Assembly (NCBI GenBank): GCA_029941485.1
Contig: JAPYOZ010000033.1
Coordinates: forward strand, 1 to 10,229
Direction of reading: 5' to 3'
From: Gammaproteobacteria bacterium
GTDB taxonomy: Bacteria > Pseudomonadota > Gammaproteobacteria > PS1 > Pseudothioglobaceae
DNA: 10,229 nt
The notes beneath the pieces were generated by a model that saw nothing but the letters and a program-made list of their open reading frames with translations, had not been told where the DNA came from and searched no databases. The position numbers were made by a program, and so were the translations under genes. Below, in pieces: positions 1 to 6,695 of the stretch (within the stretch, counting starts at the first letter, position 1; each line of letters starts with the position of its first letter).

Positions 1-283
1 GCATGTTGGCCACTAACTTCAAAATTTTAGTATCTTTAACTTTGCATAAAATTTTGTTGCCATCACGCCGTGATTCAACGATGTCTTTGGTTCTAAGGAT
101 ATCAATGTGTTGTGAGATATTAGACTGTGAAGATCCGACTTGCTTAACAATCTCTAGCACTGGCATCTCCTCATTTTTAAGTACGCATAAAATCTTTAAA
201 CGCAACGGATGTGCCATTGCCTTTAAAGCTTTAGTTGCTTTTTCAAGGTCTTCTTCTTTTTCTAATAAAGTCATTTCGCTCAT
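1..283 (-). CDS. ArsR-family winged-helix transcriptional repressor (3' end cut by window edge)
   Basis: The first 94 residues are visible from ATG at 283; the gene runs off the left edge. A Shine-Dalgarno-like AGAGAGGG (297-290) lies six bases upstream of this ATG and fixes the start. The protein reads as a classic ArsR/SmtB winged helix: an N-terminal helix (about residues 5-22), the signature AHPLRLKIL (24-32), the helix-turn-helix around VGSSQSNISQHIDILR (49-64), and the wing with RRDGNKI (72-78). There is no CxC metal site in the recognition helix. Instead Cys33 sits directly after RLKIL, where the persulfide sensors BigR/SqrR/YgaV have one of their two reactive cysteines; Cys80 is an additional one. 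ArsR proteins bind operator DNA as dimers and release it on ligand binding or thiol modification. The gene follows the mlaC-like gene by 23 bases on the same strand and is probably co-transcribed. Family assignment is firm; the inducer is unknown and sulfide/persulfide sensing is inference. Confidence 0.9.
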   Translation of the reverse strand, partial: MSEMTLLEKEEDLEKATKALKAMAHPLRLKILCVLKNEEMPVLEIVKQVGSSQSNISQHIDILRTKDIVESRRDGNKILCKVKDTKILKLVANM

Positions 284-306
284 AATTAACCCTCTCTCTA
301 AATTAA

Positions 307-891
307 TTAAATTCTACCTAGCATTCCGTAAACACCGTATCTTCTTACTTTAGTTAGCACCATCTTTTGGTAGTATTTAACCAAGCTGTCTCTATTAAGA
401 ACAATGTCGTAAATTTTCCATTGCCCATTATTTTGCTGATGGAACATTAGATCAATATAGATACCGTATGAAGAATAACCAATCACTTTAAGTTGTACTG
501 CAATTGCACCGTTGATTAATGGTCTGGCGGAAATGAAACGAAACGAAGTAGTATTAGCTTGAGACAGTCGTGCTAATAATGTCGAAATTATATTTTTCTT
601 TAGCTTGTTGGAGAAAAATTTAACCTCACTTTCGCTTAAATTTGCATTAACAACTAATAGAACCTCATCTGCAATGTAATCAAAATCAAATAATGGCGCT
701 ACTTCCTGATCAATTAAAAAACCCATCATTTGCGGTGAATACGTTGCCGCTGCCGTTAGTTGATTAAGCTTTACAATGGTTGTTTGTATTGCTTGAACAG
801 GACTTGTTTCCTGAGTTTCTGCCTCATTGGCAAATACAACCTGTGAAATTAACAATGTTAGTGCTAATAAAATTACATTCAATCTTCTCAT
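307..891 (-). CDS. MlaC/Ttg2D-family periplasmic phospholipid-binding protein
   Basis: This is a 194-residue secreted protein of the MlaC (toluene-tolerance Ttg2D) family, close to the usual length of about 200. Residues 1-21 form a signal peptide: basic MRR, hydrophobic core, likely cleavage after VFA (19-21). Family-like stretches are APLFDFDYIADEVL (65-78) and, near the C-terminus, NGQWKIYDIVLNRDSL (155-170) followed by KYYQKM. The start at 891 is chosen over the longer open frame to 987 because GGAG (900-897) lies five bases upstream and the signal peptide begins there. MlaC proteins ferry phospholipids across the periplasm between an outer-membrane lipoprotein (MlaA) and an inner-membrane ABC transporter (MlaFEDB). 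None of those partners is in this window, so here it is an orphan paired with an ArsR regulator. The LG normally following the acidic motif is not obvious, so it may be a divergent paralogue. Family confident; exact substrate and partner unknown. Confidence 0.82.
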   Translation of the reverse strand: MRRLNVILLALTLLISQVVFANEAETQETSPVQAIQTTIVKLNQLTAAATYSPQMMGFLIDQEVAPLFDFDYIADEVLLVVNANLSESEVKFFSNKLKKNIISTLLARLSQANTTSFRFISARPLINGAIAVQLKVIGYSSYGIYIDLMFHQQNNGQWKIYDIVLNRDSLVKYYQKMVLTKVRRYGVYGMLGRI

Positions 892-949
892 TTTTTCTCC
901 ATTATCTAAAAACAAAACCAAGTAAAATCTAAAACAACTCTGTAGGTAT

Positions 950-980
950 TTCACAGTATTATATTTAAACTTTCTATAAG
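950..980 (+). promoter_or_regulatory. Weak candidate promoter for ctpA-parA-parB
   Basis: TTCACA (950-955, five of six to the -35 consensus) and TATAAG (975-980, five of six to the -10 consensus) are separated by 19 bases, longer than optimal. It overlaps the opposing promoter of the mlaC unit. If used, transcription would begin about 8 bases before the ctpA ATG, giving a nearly leaderless message, which would fit the absence of a Shine-Dalgarno sequence there. Speculative. Confidence 0.25.
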
Positions 981-987
981 CAATCAA
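958..987 (-). promoter_or_regulatory. Putative sigma-70 promoter for the mlaC-arsR unit
   Basis: Read on the minus strand, TTGATT (987-982) is followed after 18 bases by a perfect TATAAT (963-958). The predicted transcript starts near 951, giving a 5' leader of about 60 bases before the ATG at 891. This placement also argues against translation from the far upstream end of the open frame. Consensus match only; no experimental support. Confidence 0.5.
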
Positions 988-994
988 TTATATT

Positions 995-2335
995 ATGACT
1001 TTCTTTAATTTTTTTAAACATTCTCTATTTTTAGCAATTTTTTACACCCTTACTAGCACTTCATTACCCGCCTATGCAAAAACAGACTCTGAAAAGCAAA
1101 AACTTGAGGCTTTCTTCAAGGACTTAGAATCTTTCACCCGTGTGTTTAGTGACATCAAACAGCTTTATGTTGATGATGTTGAAAACAAAGAACTGTTCGA
1201 TAATGCCATTAAAGGAATGGTAACAGGCCTTGACCCACACTCAAACTACCTGGAACCAAAAGAACAAAAAGACTTACTTGAAAGTGCTTCTGGGAAATTT
1301 GGCGGTCTTGGTATTGTAATTGGCATGAAAGACGATGCAATTCAAGTTATTTCTCCAATTGATGATACTCCTGCTTATCGAGCAGGTATTCAAGCGGGCG
1401 ACTTAATTGTAAAAATTGGCGATAAGCCTGTGCGCGGGATGACATTAGAAGAAGGGGTTGAGCTAATGCGTGGCGAGCCTGATACTAATGTTCAGATTAC
1501 CGTTGTTCGTAAAAATAAAAAACCTTTTGTGGTTAGTATTACTCGAGAAATTATTACCATTACTTCGGTTAAAGGTTATTTGTTAGAAAAAGACATTGGT
1601 TATATTCGCATTTCTAGCTTCCAAAACCCAACTGCCAAGTTATTAAAAGAAACACTTAATAAACTGGTTAAACAAAATGACCGCTACCTTGAATCACTCA
1701 TTCTTGATTTAAGAAATAATCCTGGTGGTGTTTTAGACAGTGCAGTGGATGTGTCTAATTTATTTATTGATAAAAAAGGATTGGTGGTGTACACCGAAGG
1801 CAGAATTCCAAGTTCCAACCTTAAATTCAAAACAGAGCCTGGTGATGTTATGCTTGGCTCTCATATTGTTGTATTGATTAATGAAGGCTCTGCTTCCGCT
1901 TCTGAGATTGTTGCTGGCGCATTACAAGATCACAAGCGTGCAATTATCATGGGCAACACTTCATTTGGTAAAGGCTCGGTTCAAACCATTATTGAGCTTG
2001 ATGAGGGTTACGGCTTAAAAGTAACCACAGCGCGCTATTACACGCCATCAGGTCGTTCTATTCAAGCCAAAGGCATTGAACCAGACATTACTCTTAAAAA
2101 TATCAGCCTTGAAAATGAAAAAGAAGAAAGTGTCATTGGGGACACCAAGGAAAAAGATTTAAATGGGCACTTGGAAGTTGAAGACCCTTCTGAGTTGTCT
2201 TCTGAAGAGATTTTAGAATCTCAAGGAAATAAAAAAGAAGAACAAGACAAAAAGACCATTGAAAAACTTAAAAAAGATTACTTTGTTCACGAGGCTTCCA
2301 ATTTATTAAGGGCGTTAACCGTTTTAAATAACTAA
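995..2335 (+). CDS. ctpA: Carboxy-terminal processing protease (S41 family, PDZ domain)
   Basis: A 446-residue periplasmic serine protease of the CtpA/Prc family. Layout: signal peptide (1-28, likely cleavage after AYA), N-terminal helical region (about 30-95), PDZ domain (about 98-180, starting at GLGIVIG), then the S41 catalytic core. The Ser-Lys-Gln triad is visible as Ser301 in GSASASE (298-304), Lys326 in FGKGSVQ (324-330) and Gln330. The Ser-Lys spacing of 25 equals that of characterised CtpB/Prc enzymes. An acidic, lysine-rich linker (about 371-435) precedes a short C-terminal helix, as is common in this family. Such proteases trim C-termini of periplasmic proteins and often regulate peptidoglycan hydrolases. 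The ATG at 995 has no evident Shine-Dalgarno sequence but is supported by the signal peptide. The stop is one base from the parA start, so the genes are almost certainly co-transcribed and possibly translationally coupled. Assignment strong; physiological substrates unknown. Confidence 0.95.
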   Translation: MTFFNFFKHSLFLAIFYTLTSTSLPAYAKTDSEKQKLEAFFKDLESFTRVFSDIKQLYVDDVENKELFDNAIKGMVTGLDPHSNYLEPKEQKDLLESASGKFGGLGIVIGMKDDAIQVISPIDDTPAYRAGIQAGDLIVKIGDKPVRGMTLEEGVELMRGEPDTNVQITVVRKNKKPFVVSITREIITITSVKGYLLEKDIGYIRISSFQNPTAKLLKETLNKLVKQNDRYLESLILDLRNNPGGVLDSAVDVSNLFIDKKGLVVYTEGRIPSSNLKFKTEPGDVMLGSHIVVLINEGSASASEIVAGALQDHKRAIIMGNTSFGKGSVQTIIELDEGYGLKVTTARYYTPSGRSIQAKGIEPDITLKNISLENEKEESVIGDTKEKDLNGHLEVEDPSELSSEEILESQGNKKEEQDKKTIEKLKKDYFVHEASNLLRALTVLNN

Positions 2336-2336
2336 A

Positions 2337-3107
2337 ATGGCAATCACTCTTTCTGTTGCTAATCAAAAAGGCGGTGTTGGTAAGACTACCACCGCTGTTA
2401 ATTTGAGCGCAGCATTAAAGGCCATCAAAAAACGTGTTTTGTTAATCGATATCGATCCTCAAGGCAATGCAACTATGGGTTGTGGAGTTGATAAATACAA
2501 CCTTGAAAATTCAATGTGTGAGTTGTTATTGGATGAATGTAGTATTAATGCAGCAACTGTGCATGCCTCTGGCATTGAGATTGATGTATTGCCCTCTAAC
2601 ACAGATTTAATCGCTGCAGAAATAGAACTACTGCAACGTAAAAATTCAGAATACAAATTAAAAACAGCCATTACCAAAGTTAGTAGTCAGTACGACTATG
2701 TGATTATTGACTGTCCGCCATCGCTTAATATGCTTACTATTAATGCATTTACAGCTTCTGATGGCATTATCATCCCAATGCAATGTGAGTATTATGCCTT
2801 GGAAGGACTGAGCGCACTCATGCAGACCATTGAAAAAATTAAATCCACCACCAACCCAGAATTGGAAATTACAGGGTTAGTACGTACCATGTTTGATAAT
2901 AGAAACAATTTATCTAATGAAGTGTCAATTCAGTTATTACAATATTTTTCACACAAAGTATTTAAAACAATCATCCCTAGAAATGTAAAATTAGCAGAAG
3001 CACCAAGTTTTGGTCAATCGGTAATTAATTACGCAAGATCATCCAAAGGGGCAATTTCGTATATTTCCTTAGCCAGTGAAGTTTTACGAAAAACATCAAT
3101 TAATTAA
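2337..3107 (+). CDS. parA: ParA/Soj chromosome-partitioning ATPase
   Basis: A 256-residue ParA of the short chromosomal (Soj) type, without the N-terminal DNA-binding extension of plasmid type Ia ParA. The deviant Walker A motif KGGVGKTT spans 11-18 with signature Lys11 and catalytic Lys16. Walker A' is DIDPQGN (38-44) with Asp40, and Walker B is YVIIDCPP (121-128) with Asp125. The conserved PRN and EAPSFGQ segments (214-227) near the C-terminus are present. ParA binds DNA nonspecifically as an ATP dimer and is released by ParB-stimulated hydrolysis, moving ParB-parS complexes during segregation. ATG at 2337 follows the ctpA stop by one base with no Shine-Dalgarno sequence, suggesting coupling to ctpA translation. 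parB follows after 10 bases. The usual chromosomal neighbours mnmG/rsmG near the origin are not in this window. Confidence 0.97.
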   Translation: MAITLSVANQKGGVGKTTTAVNLSAALKAIKKRVLLIDIDPQGNATMGCGVDKYNLENSMCELLLDECSINAATVHASGIEIDVLPSNTDLIAAEIELLQRKNSEYKLKTAITKVSSQYDYVIIDCPPSLNMLTINAFTASDGIIIPMQCEYYALEGLSALMQTIEKIKSTTNPELEITGLVRTMFDNRNNLSNEVSIQLLQYFSHKVFKTIIPRNVKLAEAPSFGQSVINYARSSKGAISYISLASEVLRKTSIN

Positions 3108-3117
3108 GAATTAAATA

Positions 3118-3963
3118 ATGGCAAAAACTTCAAAATTAGGTCGTGGATTAGATATTTTATTAGGTCAAGTATCTAATGAAAATCAAACCGGTGAAAACAA
3201 CGGTATGCAAATGTTAGACGTTACTTCTTTACAAAGGGGTAAATTTCAACCTAGAGATGATATTGACCCCGACACACTTAATGAGTTAGCTGAATCAATT
3301 ACCTCTCAAGGCGTTATTCAGCCTTTAGTTGTACGTAAGGTTACCTACGACAAATACGAAATCATTGCGGGTGAAAGGCGTTGGCGTGCATCTCAAATTG
3401 CAGGACTCACAGAAGTACCGGTCATCGTTCGTGAGATTGACGATCAAGTTGCACTTGCCATTGGCCTCATTGAAAACATCCAACGTGAATCACTCACGCC
3501 ACTTGAAGAAGCAAAAGCACTGCAACAACTGATTGAAGACTTTAAAATGACTCATGAAGAGATTTCTCATGTTGTGGGCCGTTCTCGCTCTGCTGTGAGT
3601 AATATAATTCGCCTATTACAATTAAATAATTCTGTTAAGCAGTTACTCAGCAATGGTGATATAGAAATGGGTCATGCACGTGCACTACTCGCTTTAAAAG
3701 GTGATGCACAATTTGATATAGCCAATCAAGTCGTTCAACGTTCTTTATCGGTTCGTCAAACTGAAGAATTAGTTAAACGCGTACTCAATCCAAAACCTAA
3801 AAAATCCACTAGTGTTGATCCTCACATTGAGGCACTTATGCAGTCTTTAGGTCAAAAATTAGATTCTAAAACAGAAATTAAATCAAACGGTGATAAAGGA
3901 AAAATCATTATTCATTATTCATCTGCTGATAAACTTGATGAGATCTTAAAGCGTATTAATTAA
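3118..3963 (+). CDS. parB: ParB/Spo0J chromosome-partitioning CTPase clamp
   Basis: A 281-residue ParB with the standard order. A short N-terminal tail opens with the basic segment KLGRGLDILL (6-15, the expected ParA-stimulating region). The ParB/Srx CTP-binding domain follows (about 33-125) with GERRWRAS (85-92) and ENIQRESLTPLEEA (119-132). Next is the helix-turn-helix parS-binding region (about 145-170) including GRSRSAVSN, then GHARALL (185-191), a linker with poly-basic KPKKS, and a C-terminal dimerisation domain (about 232-281). ParB loads at parS and slides on DNA as a CTP-gated clamp, giving the partition complex moved by ParA. It is the last gene of the ctpA-parA-parB run; no clear Shine-Dalgarno sequence precedes its ATG. 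A convincing parS is not seen in this window, so the site probably lies elsewhere. Confidence 0.97.
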   Translation: MAKTSKLGRGLDILLGQVSNENQTGENNGMQMLDVTSLQRGKFQPRDDIDPDTLNELAESITSQGVIQPLVVRKVTYDKYEIIAGERRWRASQIAGLTEVPVIVREIDDQVALAIGLIENIQRESLTPLEEAKALQQLIEDFKMTHEEISHVVGRSRSAVSNIIRLLQLNNSVKQLLSNGDIEMGHARALLALKGDAQFDIANQVVQRSLSVRQTEELVKRVLNPKPKKSTSVDPHIEALMQSLGQKLDSKTEIKSNGDKGKIIIHYSSADKLDEILKRIN

Positions 3964-3970
3964 TACATCT

Positions 3971-4030
3971 TAGCCCTCCTAGAGGACTGCTGTAAATCGC
4001 TAGCCCTCCCAGAGGATTGCTATGTGTCGC
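3971..4030. repeat. Two imperfect 30-base tandem repeats between convergent parB and lepB
   Basis: Unit 1 (3971-4000) and unit 2 (4001-4030) match at 24 of 30 positions. The first 21 bases (TAGCCCTCC-AGAGGA-TGCT) differ at only two sites, both transitions, and most differences fall in bases 22-26. Each unit contains a small imperfect inverted repeat, AGC..TCC-loop-GGA..GCT, interrupted by a two-base mismatch. The last base of unit 2 is the first base of the lepB stop codon read on the plus strand, so the pair fills nearly the whole 66-base gap. There is no T-tract, so it is not an obvious intrinsic terminator. Could be a dispersed intergenic repeat family or a local duplication; function unknown. 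Confidence 0.8.
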
Positions 4031-4914
4031 TAATCAAAACCACCGACTCTATCTAGCTTTAAAGAGTCATCGTAATGCATCCAGATTCCAAATGCTTTTC
4101 CAATAATGTATTCTTCAGGAACAAACCCCCAAAAACGACTATCACTACTACGGGCACGGTTATCGCCCATGACAAAGTAATGCCCTTGTGGCACCTTAAC
4201 TTTAACACCTTTAGAGTGATTTTTTGGATCTAATAATATATCGTGTGGATTGTTATTTAGTAATTCTCGCTTATGTTTGAATCCTGTCATACTTGAACCA
4301 GACTCAATGCCTTGATAAATACCAAGATCTTTGTAATGAATTTTGCTTCCACCCACTCTTAGATGGTCAGAAGAATAACTAATTTCATCACCTGGAATGC
4401 CAACAACACGTTTAATAAAATCTGCACCTTTGTATTTAGAATCTTTTTCATAATTAGGGTATCTAAAAACAATTACGTCGCCTCGTTCGGGTTTTTTAAA
4501 CTCAACAATTTTCTTGTTAAGTACTGGCAAACTCACGCCGTAATCAAACTTACTTACTAAAATAAAATCACCGGTTAATAAAGTAGGCATCATCGAGTTC
4601 GATGGAATTCTAAAAGGTTCAACCACAAAGCCTCTAAGTAAAAACACCAATAAAAGCACTGGGTAAAATTCAGCTGACCACTGTACGAGTTTCGGTCGAT
4701 TAAGGTATTTTTCTGATTTGTTAAATCTTAAAAAACAAACAAAATAAAACCACTTTCCAATGAATGATTTTTTTTGTGTTGTTGGTATTTCTGCCGTTGA
4801 ATTACTACCAAATAACTGATCAACAAATACAATGATAAAAGCAATTGCCAAAAATAATACCAAGTACGAGGACACGTCCCACGCAAAGAAAGGTGATGCA
4901 TTTTCAATAGTCAT
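4030..4914 (-). CDS. lepB: Signal peptidase I
   Basis: A 294-residue inner-membrane serine protease that removes signal peptides from secreted proteins on the periplasmic side. Two membrane segments are visible (about 17-35 and 84-98) flanking a cytoplasmic loop, as in Escherichia coli LepB. The catalytic dyad is Ser107 in RIPSNSMMPTLL (102-113) and Lys168 in DFIKRVVGIPGD (165-176). The late conserved box GDNRARSSDSRFWG with FVPEEYIIGKA confirms the family. The ATG at 4914 has no good Shine-Dalgarno sequence upstream (the leader is CCCCACTTTTTTG-like), but it gives the expected N-terminal membrane helix. lepB stands alone rather than beside lepA or rnc, which are the common neighbours. It diverges from the DsrC-like gene and converges on parB. 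No key residue is missing. Confidence 0.96.
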   Translation of the reverse strand: MTIENASPFFAWDVSSYLVLFLAIAFIIVFVDQLFGSNSTAEIPTTQKKSFIGKWFYFVCFLRFNKSEKYLNRPKLVQWSAEFYPVLLLVFLLRGFVVEPFRIPSNSMMPTLLTGDFILVSKFDYGVSLPVLNKKIVEFKKPERGDVIVFRYPNYEKDSKYKGADFIKRVVGIPGDEISYSSDHLRVGGSKIHYKDLGIYQGIESGSSMTGFKHKRELLNNNPHDILLDPKNHSKGVKVKVPQGHYFVMGDNRARSSDSRFWGFVPEEYIIGKAFGIWMHYDDSLKLDRVGGFD

Positions 4915-4945
4915 AACAAAAAAGTGGGGAATAATAAAAAAGGTT

Positions 4946-4955
4946 ATTATATAAT
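4946..4955. promoter_or_regulatory. Palindromic -10 element serving both lepB and the DsrC-like gene
   Basis: The ten-base perfect palindrome ATTATATAAT contains TATAAT on the plus strand (4950-4955) and TATAAT on the minus strand (4951-4946). Transcripts would start about 32 bases before the DsrC-like ATG and, in the other direction, about 25 bases before the lepB ATG. Neither direction has a recognisable -35 box or an extended TGn motif, so strength is uncertain. The divergent spacer is only 79 bases, so some shared promoter must lie here. Confidence 0.5.
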
Positions 4956-4993
4956 GTTTTCTTTTTATAGTTTTTCACATTGGAGAAAGTTTG

Positions 4994-5320
4994 ATGGCAT
5001 TAGCTGATTTAGAAAGAGACGACCATGGTTACCTAGTTGACCTTAATACATGGAATGAAGATGTTGCTGCAGAACTTGCAGAAGAAGAAGGTGTAAATTT
5101 AACTGATGATAGCTTTAAATTAATTAACTTCCTTCGCGATGAATACATTAATAATAGCGCCAACCAGCCTAACGAACGTAACATGGTTAAAGGCTTGAAA
5201 GGTGATTGGGATGGTAAATTAACCACTAAAGAGTTATACGCCCTATTTCCTAAAGGCCCTGCTAAGCAAGCCGGTAAAATTGCAGGCTTACCTGAAACAA
5301 AACGTAAAGGTGGCTACTAA
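4994..5320 (+). CDS. DsrC/TusE-family protein lacking both functional cysteines
   Basis: A 108-residue cytoplasmic protein of the DsrC/TusE/gamma-subunit family. Family features are the N-terminal DDHGYLVDLNTWNEDVA (9-25), EEEGVNLTDD (30-39), FLRDEY (46-51) and the near-diagnostic C-terminal arm LFPKGPAKQAGKIAGLP (84-100). In DsrC the arm carries CysB (in KQACKIAGLP) and the penultimate CysA; TusE keeps only CysA. Here position 94 is Gly, position 105 (the CysA position) is Lys, and the arm ends two residues longer in KGGY. There is no cysteine anywhere in the protein, so it cannot form the DsrC trisulfide or accept persulfide as TusE does. A structural, regulatory or binding role is inferred. 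Start: ATG 4994 with GGAG at 4982-4985; an in-frame TTG just before it is less well placed. The gene is monocistronic, bounded by its own promoter and a strong terminator, which suggests dedicated and perhaps high expression. Confidence 0.9.
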   Translation: MALADLERDDHGYLVDLNTWNEDVAAELAEEEGVNLTDDSFKLINFLRDEYINNSANQPNERNMVKGLKGDWDGKLTTKELYALFPKGPAKQAGKIAGLPETKRKGGY

Positions 5321-5338
5321 GCTTTAAACCGATACAAT

Positions 5339-5367
5339 AAAAAAGGCGCTCATTGAGCGCCTTTTTA
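5339..5367. terminator. Bidirectional rho-independent terminator
   Basis: A perfect seven-base-pair stem GGCGCTC (5345-5351) / GAGCGCC (5355-5361) encloses a three-base loop, flanked by six A (5339-5344) and five T (5362-5366). It therefore has a T-tract in both directions. It lies 18 bases after the DsrC-like stop and about 15 bases beyond the aroA stop, ending both convergent transcripts. Confidence 0.93.
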
Positions 5368-5381
5368 TCATCTATAGCTTT

Positions 5382-6683
5382 TTACACTTCTGCAATATTC
5401 ATGCCTGCAGAGTTGGCCAATTCAACAAAATTTGGGAATGAAGTCATAACATTGCCTACACCGTTAATTTCTATTGTATGTTTGCACCGTAAAGAAGCAA
5501 TGGCAAACGACATCGAAATTCGATGATCATGATGTGATTCAATTATTTGAGTTGGTTTTTGAAATACACCACCTTGGATCTTAATGCCATCTTTCAATAC
5601 TTCATTTTTAATACCTAAGATGCTTAAGCCATCTGCCATCACTTGAATGCGATCAGATTCTTTTACTCTGAGCTCTTTTGCACCTGTTAGTACTGTTTCA
5701 CCTTGAGCACAGCTCGCTGCAATAAACACGGCTGGAAACTCATCAATCGCCAATGGCACGAGTGACTCTGGAATATGAATGCCCTTTAGTTCTGATGATT
5801 GAATACGAATATCAGCTAACAATTCACCGCCAATTTCACGCTCATTTGACAGGGTTAGATTAGCACCCATAAGCTTAAGGATATCAATAATACCCGTACG
5901 TGTTGGGTTAACATTAACCCCGGTTAAGGTTACATCAGCCTGTGGTGCAATCACTGCTGCCACCATGAAAAATGCAGAAGAAGATATGTCACTTGGTACC
6001 TGGATTTCAGTGGCTGTTAGTTCACCACCGCCGGTTAGGCACATTTGATTATCATTCACACGTACATCATAACCCAGGCCTTTTAACATGCGCTCAGTAT
6101 GATCGCGCGTGGGTGCTGGCTCGGTAACACAAGTATCACCTTGTGCATATAATCCGGCCAACAATACACAAGACTTAACCTGAGCGGATGCCACAGGAAG
6201 ATTGTAATGAATGCCTTTGAGTTGCTGTCCACCTTTAATTCTAAGCGGTGGTTTTCCATCGTTACTATCAATGAGTGCGCCCATTTCAGTCAACGGGTTA
6301 ATCACCCGCCCCATTGGGCGCTTTGAAAGTGATTCATCGCCAATGAGTTCACAGTCAAACGCTTGTGCCGCCAAGATACCTGACATAAGTCGAATAGAAG
6401 TGCCAGAGTTGCCTAAATCAAGTGGCTCTGAAGGTTTTTTCAAACCATTAATACCAACACCATGAATCGTCACATTATCGCCTTCACGCTCAATTTTCAC
6501 ACCCATGGCTTGAAACGCTTTTAAAGTAGACAGTGCGTCTTCACCTTCTAAGAAACCAGTAACTTTAGTGGTGCCTTTGGAAAGCGACCCCAGCATAATA
6601 GAACGATGGGAGATTGATTTGTCACCTGGTACTTTTAATTGGCCTGATAATGAATGTGCCGGTTTGGCAATAAATTTACTCAT
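5382..6683 (-). CDS. aroA: 3-phosphoshikimate 1-carboxyvinyltransferase (EPSP synthase)
   Basis: A 433-residue cytoplasmic enzyme that joins phosphoenolpyruvate to shikimate-3-phosphate to give EPSP, the sixth shikimate-pathway step. Visible motifs: VPGDKSISHR (18-27) with substrate-binding Lys22 and Arg27, LGNSGTSIR (90-98), LSKRPMGR (119-126), PVASAQVKS (163-171), IDEFP (313-317) with catalytic Asp314, ELRVKESDR (337-345) with Glu342, and HDHRISMSF (385-393). From memory, the arrangement (GEDALST, TRDHTERML, NPTRTG) resembles the CP4-like class II enzymes more than E. coli AroA. Gly94 is the residue that is Ala in the glyphosate-tolerant CP4 enzyme. The ATG at 6683 is preceded by a GAGAG stretch and lies 12 bases after the tyrA stop. 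It is the last gene of the serA-pheA-hisC-tyrA-aroA cluster. In Pseudomonas the equivalent is fused to TyrA; here they are separate. Confidence 0.97.
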   Translation of the reverse strand: MSKFIAKPAHSLSGQLKVPGDKSISHRSIMLGSLSKGTTKVTGFLEGEDALSTLKAFQAMGVKIEREGDNVTIHGVGINGLKKPSEPLDLGNSGTSIRLMSGILAAQAFDCELIGDESLSKRPMGRVINPLTEMGALIDSNDGKPPLRIKGGQQLKGIHYNLPVASAQVKSCVLLAGLYAQGDTCVTEPAPTRDHTERMLKGLGYDVRVNDNQMCLTGGGELTATEIQVPSDISSSAFFMVAAVIAPQADVTLTGVNVNPTRTGIIDILKLMGANLTLSNEREIGGELLADIRIQSSELKGIHIPESLVPLAIDEFPAVFIAASCAQGETVLTGAKELRVKESDRIQVMADGLSILGIKNEVLKDGIKIQGGVFQKPTQIIESHHDHRISMSFAIASLRCKHTIEINGVGNVMTSFPNFVELANSAGMNIAEV

Positions 6684-6695
6684 ATACTCTCTAAC

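Noticed and set aside
3..353. 116-codon plus-strand open frame at the left edge
   Set aside because: It is the complement of the ArsR gene and the end of the mlaC-like gene, both of which have clear family motifs and ribosome binding sites.
892..987. N-terminal extension of the mlaC-like reading frame to 987
   Set aside because: The extension would precede a clear signal peptide and overlaps the best promoter; the ATG at 891 has GGAG at ideal spacing.
2105..2300. Glu/Lys-rich stretch of ctpA as a possible fused or decayed segment
   Set aside because: A charged linker before the C-terminal helix is normal in this protease family and the frame is intact.
4001..4022. Hairpin in repeat unit 2 as a terminator for parB or lepB
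   Set aside because: The stem is interrupted by two mismatches and there is no T-tract on either side.
3971..4030. Minimal CRISPR array (two 30-base repeats)
   Set aside because: The repeats abut with no spacer between them and no cas genes are near; they are simple tandem repeats.
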